Below are positions 1 to 9,294 of a DNA stretch of 19,241 nucleotides, one piece after another. Positions within the stretch are counted from its first letter, which is position 1; every line of letters starts with the position of its first letter. The notes beneath the pieces were generated by a model. The model was not told the origin of the DNA, ran no database searches, and was given only the letters and a program-made list of their open reading frames with translations. The position numbers were made by a program, and so were the translations under genes. Origin of the DNA: Candidatus Poseidoniaceae archaeon (GTDB taxonomy: Archaea > Thermoplasmatota > Poseidoniia > Poseidoniales > Poseidoniaceae); the NCBI GenBank assembly GCA_022451835.1, contig JAKUNX010000022.1, forward strand, positions 1 to 19,241. The letters run 5' to 3'.

Positions 1-72
1 TAAGCATGGGGGTTGTAAAACGAAGGACACAATTCCAAAGCAAGTAAAGTGGTAGTTATTGTGGCATAACAA

Positions 73-3000
73 GTGATGATGATGTTTTCCCAAGACAATC
101 TCTTCAAAGCCCGCGCAAGAAGTATCTTACTTTGTATGCTGATGGTACTTTCAACTACTGCAGCATTAGCAACTACAGCAAGTGCTTCCCAAGCAAGAAC
201 TTACACCACAAACCGTGACCCACATGATGTTGCAATCGGTGATTTCAATTGTGATGGTCACAATGATATCGCTGTAGCTACCGATGGTACACATACCATT
301 TCGGTGTTATGGAATGATGGAAATGGTGATTTTTCCGAACGACAGGACATTTGGGTTTCTGCAAACCAAGATAGGGATGCAGATTGGGATGAATTTTCCA
401 ATGTGCAATTCATTGAGGTCGGCGAATTCACTAATGATGGAGCCATTGACATTGTAATTTTCCAACGAAATAATCCATTCAAGACCAATGATGATGGAAC
501 TCCTGCAGGAGAGCCAGGTAACGTAACGATTATCGAAAATGGTGGTTGCAACGAGAAAACGTGGTCAATTGGTGCTAGATTTACTCACTTTTGGGCTTGG
601 GACCTTGAAGTGTCTGACTTAAACAAAGACGGCAATGATGACGTAATGGTTCTAGATTTACAAGCGGATATTACCACTCAAAGAGTCGTAACTTACCTTG
701 GTCCAATCACATCGAGCACTCAAGGTATCATTACTAATCTTGGCGCAGCACAACAAAACACCTACAGAGCATTTGCAGCTGGTGATTGGGGCGAATCTCA
801 ATTTGGCGGCGCAACAGGCGGCGGAACTACATGCTTTGATAATGACATGTGGTTACTGAGAAGCGAGGGGCTTGACTATGCAACAGGGCAAGTAACTAAC
901 CCAGGTAAAGATGACAACGTTTCAATCGTTGAATTTAACTGCCAGACAAACTCCTTCCCGTTAACATATACCTTTAGTACAACTCCAACAAGTACTACAG
1001 AGCACGTAATCAATATGGATACTCCTACTTCTCAAGATCTTGATGTTGCTGATATCGACGGCGATGGAGTTGCTGATGTATTAGCATTAAATGATGAGAA
1101 CATAGTCAATGTGACTTATGTGACCTCGAGCGCGTCAGGAAGTTGGTCAAACCCACAGACTGCATATTTCGGACCTTATATCTCTTGGACTATTTCAATT
1201 GCAGATTTGAATGGTGACCTTGAACCTGACTTTATCAACCCAACTATTGCTTATCAGCAGAACTCTACCGACTCGGCTGGAGGAACATCTTCAAACTTCT
1301 TCCTAAATTATCCAACTTCGATTCAAGTTACTCTTTCAGATGGTAATGGTGGCCATTTGAGCCCGCTATCTTATGCAGCAGGACGTAGGCCACATACAGC
1401 TGAAGTAGGGCAACTTGCTGGAGATAGTAACTCTGCACCTGACATAGTTGTGGCACACAAGAACTGGCGATTCGGAGGCTGGAGAGATAACTTCGGCTGG
1501 GATGGTCAATACGATACAATTACAGTAATTGAAATGGATAATCAAGATTTATCAGTTTCTGGAATTGATATTTCTCCTGTCGACCGTTATGTAGGAGCAG
1601 TAGGTGAAGGTTCAAGGGAATTGAATGTAACAATTACTAACACTGGTATGGATGTTCTCAACGGTCAAAGTGCGACATTAGATGTTGAACTAAAGATTGT
1701 TGACGAATTAAATTCAACAAACCAAACCGTATATGCTAATGATTGGGACAGTCCTGAAGACCTTGGAGTCTGTGGTTCTGGATGTACTTGGGAATTCATT
1801 GATTATGTCGAAGCAGGCACTCACCATTGGCAAGAGCAAACTACCCCGTCATCTGGTACAGGAACTGATCCAGATGAATCACAAGCAGACTATTCTGCAA
1901 ATTATCTAAATCCAACTCATTTTATGTGGGCAGGAGAAACTGTAACAAATAGCACTGGAGGCGAATGGACAGGTTATGGTAAAAACTGGGATGAAGCAAT
2001 GGTTCTTCGTGATGTAGACTTAACAGGTTCAGATCGTGCTTTCATGAGTGTAGAATTATTCCGAGACTTAGGATTCGGCGCACTTGGTAGTGCCGACACC
2101 AATGGATTCGTAGTAGGAGATGTTTGGGATGACCTTGCAATGATTGAGGTTGGCAGTGAGGAGACCGGATGGTCGATAATCAATTGTCCAGTTTCAGCAT
2201 ATATTTCTGGTGCTTGTTACTCTGGCCAATCAATCTGGGGTGGTTTTGACCTTGATAGAGCCTACAAAGAAAATGTTGTTGGAGGCTATGCTGAAGGTTT
2301 GTATTACTACGGTATTTATTCTTTCAACACATTTTACGCATGGAACAACTTCACTGATGAAGGGCTTGGTACTTTCGATCTGAGCCCTTGGGCAGGAGAG
2401 ACCATCGATTTGAGGTTTAGATTTAGGACTGGTTTTGAAGGCTCTGTAGCCGATGAAAATGAATCGCTATGGACTGGTAACGATGGATTCGGCGTCGACA
2501 ATCTAACCATTACCAAGCAGAATACTGCTTTCTTCCCGAATGTGCAAAACCAACAAACACAAATCAACCTGAATAATCTAGGACCAGGACAGGAATATAT
2601 TGCTACATTGCAGGCGAATTTTGTCAATGACACAACATATCGAATTTCAGCTACATTATCTAATAATGGTTGGGATGAGCAATCTCTCAATGATGAAATT
2701 GTTGGTTATGTGACGCCTTTCAATTTATTTGATCCAGCCCTCGAGAAGATTGAAAATTTCTCACCAGGTGGTTTGTACGCTCAAGGAACTTATCCAATTA
2801 CTGCAACAACTAATAATTGGGGTAACACATTTGTCGATTTTGATGTTTCAGCGACTGTTTTCACTGCTGATCCTTCAAGAATTAAGTGTGGCGACCCATC
2901 TACAGACTGTATTATCACCTTTGATAATTCTACAGATGGATCAAGATATACTGAAAGCAATAATCCTAAAGGCGCACGTTACAATGATACCATATTGTGT

Positions 3001-6000
3001 CCTTCCGATTTAACATTCAATAATGAAGCGTACTGGTTTGGACACCCATGTTTATCACAAACAGGCACACTTGGTTATGGCGATGCATGGGAAAATGAAA
3101 CTATGTCCATTATTGACATCGATTTAACTTCATTGTCTGGTGACTTCGTTTCGCTATCGTTTGAGTATTTTGCCGATACATTCTATGAAGTTGATTCCCA
3201 AGGTAATATTGAGCCTAGTGATTACATGGCTTTGACTGTTGACTTTGAGAAAGATGCTAGAGATTTTTCAGCGATTATCTACGGCCAATGGAATGACTAC
3301 AATGAAGATGGAACCTGTCAGATAGATGAAGATGGCAATGGAATAGTAAATGCCACAAACCCATTTGACTTCGATGAGATTGAATACATTGGCGATCCTA
3401 GAACTACTGATGGATTAGGCCAACCATGGAACGTTTTCTTTAATTCAGATGGATTAGTCAAGACAACGAATCTTGACTTAACTCACTTGTATTTGTTGAA
3501 TACTTCATCTGCAGATTCTGCAGATTGGGATGAAGAATGTATGAGTCTAGAAGATTCTGAGGCGGAATTATTCTTTGATTTCTTTTCGGATGATGATGGT
3601 AGAAACGGAATTAATGATGGATTTAGAGGTGTTGGAATAAACAACATTACGTTAAAGGAATTCACTTTCGTTGAAGACGCGAAATATACGATTAGCAGAA
3701 GCTCTGTTGATGCAGAAGATGTTTCAACAGATATAATTGCGGACCACGAATTCCTCTCCGGCACGGATGGCAGGACCTACATGGTTGAGGTTGAAACTGT
3801 CTTCGACAATACTACTGTAGGAACAAACTGGTATGGTGCTGAAGAACTGTCAACAGCTAACAACATCAAGCGAGTAATTTTCGATGTTGAGTCAGTTGAT
3901 ATCAAAATTAGCCAACCTAACAAATTAGCTTGTCTTGAGGAAGTTAGGCTTAATTGTGTTTTACCAATCGATAGTTCGCTAACCCACAATTGGGATGTGT
4001 CGGCAACTAATGGTGTGCTTGAAGGAGATTATGTCTTCTACATGAATATCTTTGATGAGACAACTAATACACTAGCCCACACATCTAATGCTGGGCCAGC
4101 CCAATCACTGGTAAATGGTCAAAGAATTGACTTATCGTTCACACCTTGGGCCGGTTATCAAGATGGACATACTTACAACATTAGCTACCATGCAGAATTA
4201 GATGATGGTACTCCTTCAGGAGATGCTAGATTCTTCCATGCTACATTTGCTGAGGAAGTTGATTTCGCAATCCTGTCTGATTCGACTAACGGTACACTAA
4301 AAATAATCGAAGATTTGGCAATAATGGGTAAATCATATACTCAATTTGCCATGAATGATTGGAACACTTACTTCAAGACAAACTGGTTTACCAATTTCGA
4401 CAAGATAATATTGCCATGGCAGGATTTCAATACTGCTAAGGATGATGGTGGTGCATACTACAAGACTCTGTCTGAAACAGTAAACAATGTCAACAGAAAG
4501 CAAGTATTAGTCAATTTCATGAGTAGCGGAGGAACAATCCAAGCGCATCTTGCGCCTCACGGTACACAGACTTACGGTTTGGGAACAAGCCTCGAACCAC
4601 GTCTGCCACTGGGCTTGGAGATCACTGACAAAACCAATGGCGCTGAAATCACTTACTCTGACATTGAGGTTTACGACCCATTCCATCCAATAATGAACAC
4701 TATCAATGTAAGTACTTTCGAAGGCTTCAGTCCAGTTGCGTCATCTGCTCTAGATATAGGTAGCGAAGCAACAGGGGATGTACCAAAGATTTGTTCTGGT
4801 AACCAGAATGTAGCTAAATTCCAATCAATTATCCATGATGGAACCGATACTGACGATGTAATACTTGGAATTTGTAGCTATGGCTCTGGTGGAATGATTA
4901 TTTCAACCATTGATGTTGAAAAGAATTCAGAAGATGCTAATAGTGAAGAGTTTGCTTTACTAAAGAATATGCTTGAATACCAAGTAGATGATTATCCAAA
5001 TCCATTTGGAGAAATGCGCGATGGTACTGATATTCTCATTAATGGAGATGTTCCTGCTCCTGCACTAGGTGCAGGATATGCGACATATTACATGAAGAGC
5101 AATGCTGAGATTACCTTTAGCTACCAATCTGATGCACAGGTTGATTTGGTTACCGATTGGTTAATTTCAGGTCCTACATCTTGGGATTTGTCAACTTTGG
5201 GCCCTGATCAAGTTGATCACTATGTGTCACCGTTATTTGAAACATCAACCACACCGACTATGACTTTCTGTAAATCAATAGGAACTCAAGATCAATGTAA
5301 GCAGGGAGAACAGTGGACTGTAACTCTGTGGTTACATGATGACAATGGCCATTCGAGAAAGTTGCAAATCACAGTAGAAACCAATGATGCGAATGCTGAT
5401 GCGTATAATCCAATTGCAGATGCATTTGTCGTCATCAAGGATTCTTATGCTGACAACATCAAACTTGTAGGCACATGTTCTATTCAAGATAATTATCCGA
5501 AATATGAAATCATACTTGATGAATTTGGACAAATTCCTATTGAATTCAATGCCAGTAATTCAAGTGATCCTGATGCATTGGAAGGTTCCGGAATCGAGCG
5601 TTATGAATGGGAAGTAACGTTTGATAAGCCTTGGGATGACCCAATCAGTCTTAATGCTAACACAGAAATCAAGTATGCCGCAAGTCAAGGCATTTGGACA
5701 TATACCTTTGGAGGAAATGGTGTTGATGAAAATGGCGAATCCTATGCCGGTAGAAACCTAACTTTTAATCCACAGACAGAGGCACCAATACAACCAATTA
5801 AGGTCAAGTTAACAGTCTATGATAAGTCCGGAAAGTGGGATGATGACATGGAATTCTGTTTCGATGTCAAGCCACAAGGTTTCGGAGACGAACCGCCAGT
5901 AATTGATTATACTAATTGGGGCGACAGAGTAGGTTATACAGATTCGTTTTTCAATCTATCTGGATTCATAGTTTCTGGTTCAGATGAGATGGATACATTT

Positions 6001-6888
6001 GTTGAAATTACCACCAATGAATCATTGTTTGATGAACCAGTTCTACTAACTAGAGAAAGAGCAAAGGCTAGTGGAGAACTAGCAGTGATCACCAATGGAA
6101 TAGGAACTGGAGACTCATTCGAGTTAAGTTTGAACATCGACAGTTTCCATTCAAACGTATCTAAAGATGTAGAGATTTATATCCGTGTTTATGAATTTGA
6201 TCCAGCAAAAGATACTGAGAAGCGATGGGTAGTTGAGCAACAATTAAATCCACTCGATCCTAATTATGTTCAATTATACAGCCCGAATTCGATCACCTTA
6301 ACCCTGCCAATATGTCGTGGAGTTGATGTGCCTGCTGAAGTTCTATTGAATGATCCAACAGGCCGTTGGGTTTTCGTTTCTGGTGAATGTCAGTGGGAAG
6401 GTGATTATTCCTTAGTTGACGGAGAATGGATTGCACCTAATGCCGATGATGGCGGAGATGGTGCACAATCAAGTACGAACATCATGTATCTTGGAATCGG
6501 TGCATTAGCTCTAATAATAATCGTCATTCTAACTCTGCTATTCTTGAGAAAGAGTGGCTCTGATGGAATGGATGGAGATTACAAGGACTTCAATCTAGCC
6601 GGTGCTATACAACAAGATCCTGTTGAGCAATATGTTCAACAATTAATCGCTCAAGGATATCCAGAGGCCACAGCGCGGACTTATGCTCAACAGTACGCTG
6701 CTCAAGCTGGCTTAGGAGGTGGTGCAGGTGGTGCGCAAGCGGCAGCGCCTGCATCTGCAACAAATCCAGCGATGGACGCGGCATATCAGCAATACTATCA
6801 ACAGTTTATCTCTCAAGGATATGATGCCCAAACAGCAGCAGCGTATGCCCAGCAATATGCTGCACAATATGTTCAGCAGCAACAATAG
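73..6888 (+). CDS. Giant multidomain cell-surface protein with C-terminal membrane anchor
   Basis: This 2271-residue protein is probably exported and held in the cell membrane with nearly all of its mass outside. Residues 12-39 form a signal peptide (basic FKARAR, then a hydrophobic run). Residues 45-490 carry FG-GAP/VCBS-like calcium-loop motifs (DFNCDGHND at 57, DLNKDGNDD at 182, DIDGDGVAD at 327, DLNGDLEPD at 378), suggesting a beta-propeller. Two CARDB-like plus jelly-roll-like modules follow, at about 490-820 and 885-1215. Residues 1395-1640 resemble a ThuA/GATase-like Rossmannoid domain. A PKD-like domain lies near 1820-1900. Residues 2138-2158 are a single membrane helix followed by RK and a 113-residue Q/Y/A-rich cytoplasmic tail with a duplicated motif. 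The start is ambiguous: GTG at 73 is followed by in-frame ATGs at 76, 79 and 82. Adhesion or polymer binding is possible; the exact function is unknown. Confidence 0.9.
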   Translation: MMMMFSQDNLFKARARSILLCMLMVLSTTAALATTASASQARTYTTNRDPHDVAIGDFNCDGHNDIAVATDGTHTISVLWNDGNGDFSERQDIWVSANQDRDADWDEFSNVQFIEVGEFTNDGAIDIVIFQRNNPFKTNDDGTPAGEPGNVTIIENGGCNEKTWSIGARFTHFWAWDLEVSDLNKDGNDDVMVLDLQADITTQRVVTYLGPITSSTQGIITNLGAAQQNTYRAFAAGDWGESQFGGATGGGTTCFDNDMWLLRSEGLDYATGQVTNPGKDDNVSIVEFNCQTNSFPLTYTFSTTPTSTTEHVINMDTPTSQDLDVADIDGDGVADVLALNDENIVNVTYVTSSASGSWSNPQTAYFGPYISWTISIADLNGDLEPDFINPTIAYQQNSTDSAGGTSSNFFLNYPTSIQVTLSDGNGGHLSPLSYAAGRRPHTAEVGQLAGDSNSAPDIVVAHKNWRFGGWRDNFGWDGQYDTITVIEMDNQDLSVSGIDISPVDRYVGAVGEGSRELNVTITNTGMDVLNGQSATLDVELKIVDELNSTNQTVYANDWDSPEDLGVCGSGCTWEFIDYVEAGTHHWQEQTTPSSGTGTDPDESQADYSANYLNPTHFMWAGETVTNSTGGEWTGYGKNWDEAMVLRDVDLTGSDRAFMSVELFRDLGFGALGSADTNGFVVGDVWDDLAMIEVGSEETGWSIINCPVSAYISGACYSGQSIWGGFDLDRAYKENVVGGYAEGLYYYGIYSFNTFYAWNNFTDEGLGTFDLSPWAGETIDLRFRFRTGFEGSVADENESLWTGNDGFGVDNLTITKQNTAFFPNVQNQQTQINLNNLGPGQEYIATLQANFVNDTTYRISATLSNNGWDEQSLNDEIVGYVTPFNLFDPALEKIENFSPGGLYAQGTYPITATTNNWGNTFVDFDVSATVFTADPSRIKCGDPSTDCIITFDNSTDGSRYTESNNPKGARYNDTILCPSDLTFNNEAYWFGHPCLSQTGTLGYGDAWENETMSIIDIDLTSLSGDFVSLSFEYFADTFYEVDSQGNIEPSDYMALTVDFEKDARDFSAIIYGQWNDYNEDGTCQIDEDGNGIVNATNPFDFDEIEYIGDPRTTDGLGQPWNVFFNSDGLVKTTNLDLTHLYLLNTSSADSADWDEECMSLEDSEAELFFDFFSDDDGRNGINDGFRGVGINNITLKEFTFVEDAKYTISRSSVDAEDVSTDIIADHEFLSGTDGRTYMVEVETVFDNTTVGTNWYGAEELSTANNIKRVIFDVESVDIKISQPNKLACLEEVRLNCVLPIDSSLTHNWDVSATNGVLEGDYVFYMNIFDETTNTLAHTSNAGPAQSLVNGQRIDLSFTPWAGYQDGHTYNISYHAELDDGTPSGDARFFHATFAEEVDFAILSDSTNGTLKIIEDLAIMGKSYTQFAMNDWNTYFKTNWFTNFDKIILPWQDFNTAKDDGGAYYKTLSETVNNVNRKQVLVNFMSSGGTIQAHLAPHGTQTYGLGTSLEPRLPLGLEITDKTNGAEITYSDIEVYDPFHPIMNTINVSTFEGFSPVASSALDIGSEATGDVPKICSGNQNVAKFQSIIHDGTDTDDVILGICSYGSGGMIISTIDVEKNSEDANSEEFALLKNMLEYQVDDYPNPFGEMRDGTDILINGDVPAPALGAGYATYYMKSNAEITFSYQSDAQVDLVTDWLISGPTSWDLSTLGPDQVDHYVSPLFETSTTPTMTFCKSIGTQDQCKQGEQWTVTLWLHDDNGHSRKLQITVETNDANADAYNPIADAFVVIKDSYADNIKLVGTCSIQDNYPKYEIILDEFGQIPIEFNASNSSDPDALEGSGIERYEWEVTFDKPWDDPISLNANTEIKYAASQGIWTYTFGGNGVDENGESYAGRNLTFNPQTEAPIQPIKVKLTVYDKSGKWDDDMEFCFDVKPQGFGDEPPVIDYTNWGDRVGYTDSFFNLSGFIVSGSDEMDTFVEITTNESLFDEPVLLTRERAKASGELAVITNGIGTGDSFELSLNIDSFHSNVSKDVEIYIRVYEFDPAKDTEKRWVVEQQLNPLDPNYVQLYSPNSITLTLPICRGVDVPAEVLLNDPTGRWVFVSGECQWEGDYSLVDGEWIAPNADDGGDGAQSSTNIMYLGIGALALIIIVILTLLFLRKSGSDGMDGDYKDFNLAGAIQQDPVEQYVQQLIAQGYPEATARTYAQQYAAQAGLGGGAGGAQAAAPASATNPAMDAAYQQYYQQFISQGYDAQTAAAYAQQYAAQYVQQQQ
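6631..6867 (+). repeat. Duplicated 25-residue cytoplasmic tail motif (two copies)
   Basis: Within the giant surface protein, residues 2187-2211 (bases 6631-6705) and 2241-2265 (bases 6793-6867) align without gaps, with 17 of 25 positions identical. The shared core is QGY, seven variable residues, then YAQQYAAQ. Both copies lie after the membrane helix and its RK stop-transfer residues, so they should face the cytoplasm. The second copy runs into a terminal poly-Q. The spacing between copies is 54 residues. The helix-QGY-helix pattern loosely resembles UBA or SHOCT-type small helical motifs, but I cannot assign it to a family. Confidence 0.8.
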
Positions 6889-6905
6889 GGAACCTGTAGA
6901 ATTGT

Positions 6906-6921
6906 TTGACCTTTAGGTCAA
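6906..6921. promoter_or_regulatory. Perfect 6-bp inverted repeat between surface protein and ahcY
   Basis: TTGACC and GGTCAA flank a TTTA loop in the 66-base gap between the giant surface gene and the S-adenosylhomocysteinase gene. It begins 18 bases after the stop codon at 6888 and ends 33 bases before the ATG at 6955. It could be a short 3' hairpin of the upstream transcript or an operator for the downstream gene. No run of T follows it, which argues against a simple terminator. No convincing TATA box is visible in the rest of the gap. Confidence 0.4.
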
Positions 6922-6954
6922 TGAGTTCAAAAGTAACCTGTTGTAGGCCTGCCC

Positions 6955-8219
6955 ATGGACAAGACTGATGCTTATACAGTTGCTGATATTTCTCTGGCAG
7001 AAGCCGGAGCACTTCGTGTAGATTGGGCGAGGGCAAGAATGCCAGTTTTAGCAGCACTAAGAGAAGATGCTGAGAAGACCAAGCCACTAGATGGCATGAA
7101 GGTTGCAGGTTGCTTGCACGTTACTAAAGAGACTGCGGTATTAATCGAAACAATTGCAGCCGCAGGTGCTGAAATTTCATGGTCAGGCTGTAATCCATTA
7201 TCTACTCAAGATGATGTCGCAGCCTGGCTTGCTAATGAGGGATATTCTATTCACGCATGGCATGGACAAAGTGTTGAAGATTTTTACTGGTGCATTGACC
7301 GAACTTTGGAATTTAAACCGACTTTAACTCTTGATGATGGTGCAGATCTAATAGTTAGAGTTCATGGTGAAAAGAGCGAATATGCTGAAGGCGTAATAGG
7401 TGGTACAGAAGAGACTACTACAGGTGTTCATCGATTAAGAGCAATGGGTAAAGCGGGAGACTTAAAGTATCCTGTGATTGCGGTAAATGATGCAATTACC
7501 AAATGGGACTTTGACAATGTCTACGGAACAGGTCAATCTACAATAGATGGCATTGTTAGAGCAACTTCAGTATTGATTGCTGGTAAGACCTTTGTCGTTG
7601 CTGGTTATGGACACTGTGGTAAAGGAGTTGCAATGAGAGCACAAGGTTTTGGTGCTAATGTTATCATTACTGAAGTAGACCCTCTGCCTGCATTAAGAGC
7701 AGTTATGGATGGTTTCAGAGTAATGAAGATGGATGAGGCTGCCAAACTTGGCGACATATTCTGTACTGCTACAGGAATGAAAGATGTTATCGTAGATAGG
7801 CACTTTGCTTCGATGAAAGATGGAGCAATAATTTCAAACACAGGACATTACGACTGTGAAATCAATATTGAGGATCTAAAGTCACAAGCTCAAGCACAAG
7901 AACGATTAGAGATAACAATGTTGAATATACTATGAATGATGGCAGACAGATATTCCTGCTTGCTGATGGTCGTTTGGTAAACCTAGCCGCTGCTGAAGGT
8001 CATCCTTCGGAAGTAATGGATATGTCATTCGCAAATCAATATCTAGCGCTTTGTCGACTGGCAAAGGAAGGCAAAACTATGCAACCGATAGTTTATGATA
8101 TCACCACAGAACAAGACCAAGGTCTTGCTACAACTAAACTAGAAACCCTTGGTTTCTCAATTGATTCTTTGACACATGATCAAATCGCTTACCTTGATGA
8201 TTACAACGCAGGAACGTGA
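6955..8219 (+). pseudogene. ahcY: S-adenosylhomocysteinase, interrupted by a -1 frameshift
   Basis: The enzyme hydrolyses S-adenosylhomocysteine to adenosine and homocysteine with bound NAD, which keeps the methylation cycle running. The first frame (6955-7935, 326 aa) holds H55, the SGCNPLSTQDDVAA segment, D131, E153 in EETTTGVHR, K183 and D187, and the NAD loop AGYGHCGKG (216-224). The second frame (7932-8219) holds the rest, including LVNLAAAEGHPSEVMDMSF and an archaeal-style end YLDDYNAGT. At 7900-7912 the first frame reads E-R-L-E-I and soon stops. The other frame reads R-D-N-N-V-E-Y-T-M from 7908, the expected family sequence. Restoring one A in the TTAGAG stretch (7906-7911) would give a normal protein of about 421 aa. 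All visible catalytic residues are intact, so a sequencing error or very recent mutation is likely. The short ATGA overlap at 7932-7935 is a by-product of the shift. Confidence 0.85.
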
Positions 8220-9269
8220 TTATTCCTCTTCGTAGGGTTCGGCAGAATCTGATTCCCAAAACGGAGTTTCGCCATCTTCGATATAGCCGATTTCATCTAG
8301 ATGGGATTCAAAGTCAGGTAATTCTAATTTCCAATTTTTTGGTAATTTGTTTTCTTCTTCAATTAATAACAACATTCGCTCTTGCCAAGCTACGGGTTTC
8401 CTTTGCAATATATACATGTAAAGCACAGACGTCCTAATGTCCTCGGAAATCACATTGTAGCCCGATGAAGATTCAAAATTCATTGCTCGAAGTAGATTAA
8501 ATGCTGGTCTGTTTATTGTTCTAAACATATTCTTAGTGAATCTCATACCAGCAATTACAGCAATGAATATCACTATACTTGTTAAACAAAATGCGCCAAG
8601 TCCTTCGCCTGCTAAGAAATTGGATAGCACGATGACACCAAACAAGATTGGCACAGTGATTAACATGAAAATGAATGTTTCAGAAACTGGAGGTTTACGC
8701 ATTTTTGATTCAATTGCAACCCAACCTGGATGTCGTTTAACCCATGGCTTGAAGTGGTCATTGGTATTTTGTTGTACAGCAGTATTAAACAGCCCAAGAA
8801 GTTGATGAACTCGTCCATATTGACTAGTTGCAACATCCATATTTTCATTTAGAATGGTTTCAATTCGCTCTCTACCTTCTTTGTATAGTCCTAAGTCAGC
8901 AAGTATTGTTGCTTGCTCGATTAATGGTGTAACTTCGTATGGAGCATGATGGCGTACTTGTTGCCACCAATCTAAAGCATCCAACATCAAACCGAGATCG
9001 TCGGCTAGTAATCTTCCACCTCGAACCCACATATCGATTCTAGTGGGGTCTAATTTGACAATATTTTTTACAGCAGTAAGTGATTTTGAGGCGTCCATTA
9101 AGTTTGCTGGCTTACCATCTGCCATGAGATGTGAATCAGATATTACCTGCCATGCCTCAACATGTTCTGGATCTAATTTTACCGCTTTGTAGGCTTCTTC
9201 TAACGCGCCATCTCTATCTCCAGAATCCAATGCTTCTATAGCATCCAAGTAGTGATTCTCAGCACTCAT
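8220..9269 (-). CDS. TPR-repeat membrane protein
   Basis: This 349-residue protein begins with TPR-like helical repeats (about 3-36, 37-76 and 80-145). Typical positions are visible, such as the A-L-EEAYKAVKLDPEHVEAW repeat pattern. Two membrane helices follow at about 197-219 and 225-245, then a soluble domain of about 100 residues ending in an acidic tail (EPYEEE). The TPR part probably faces the cytoplasm and binds a partner protein, but no enzyme motif is present and the role is unknown. It is the last gene of a five-gene minus-strand run, 25 bases after the Gar1-like gene. Its stop codon at 8220-8222 directly abuts the stop codon of the convergent S-adenosylhomocysteinase gene, leaving no intergenic base. 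No clear ribosome binding site precedes the ATG. Confidence 0.85.
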   Translation of the reverse strand: MSAENHYLDAIEALDSGDRDGALEEAYKAVKLDPEHVEAWQVISDSHLMADGKPANLMDASKSLTAVKNIVKLDPTRIDMWVRGGRLLADDLGLMLDALDWWQQVRHHAPYEVTPLIEQATILADLGLYKEGRERIETILNENMDVATSQYGRVHQLLGLFNTAVQQNTNDHFKPWVKRHPGWVAIESKMRKPPVSETFIFMLITVPILFGVIVLSNFLAGEGLGAFCLTSIVIFIAVIAGMRFTKNMFRTINRPAFNLLRAMNFESSSGYNVISEDIRTSVLYMYILQRKPVAWQERMLLLIEEENKLPKNWKLELPDFESHLDEIGYIEDGETPFWESDSAEPYEEE

Positions 9270-9294
9270 GGTTTACTGCCTGCGAGGGAATCAC

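Noticed and set aside
1..72. Upstream region of the giant surface gene searched for a promoter or the end of another gene
   Set aside because: Only a weak TAGTTATT element near 53-60 is present; nothing can be supported.
7932..8219. A separate 95-residue gene translationally coupled to the first part of ahcY
   Set aside because: It begins in mid-domain and continues the S-adenosylhomocysteinase sequence exactly; a frameshift explains it better than an independent gene.
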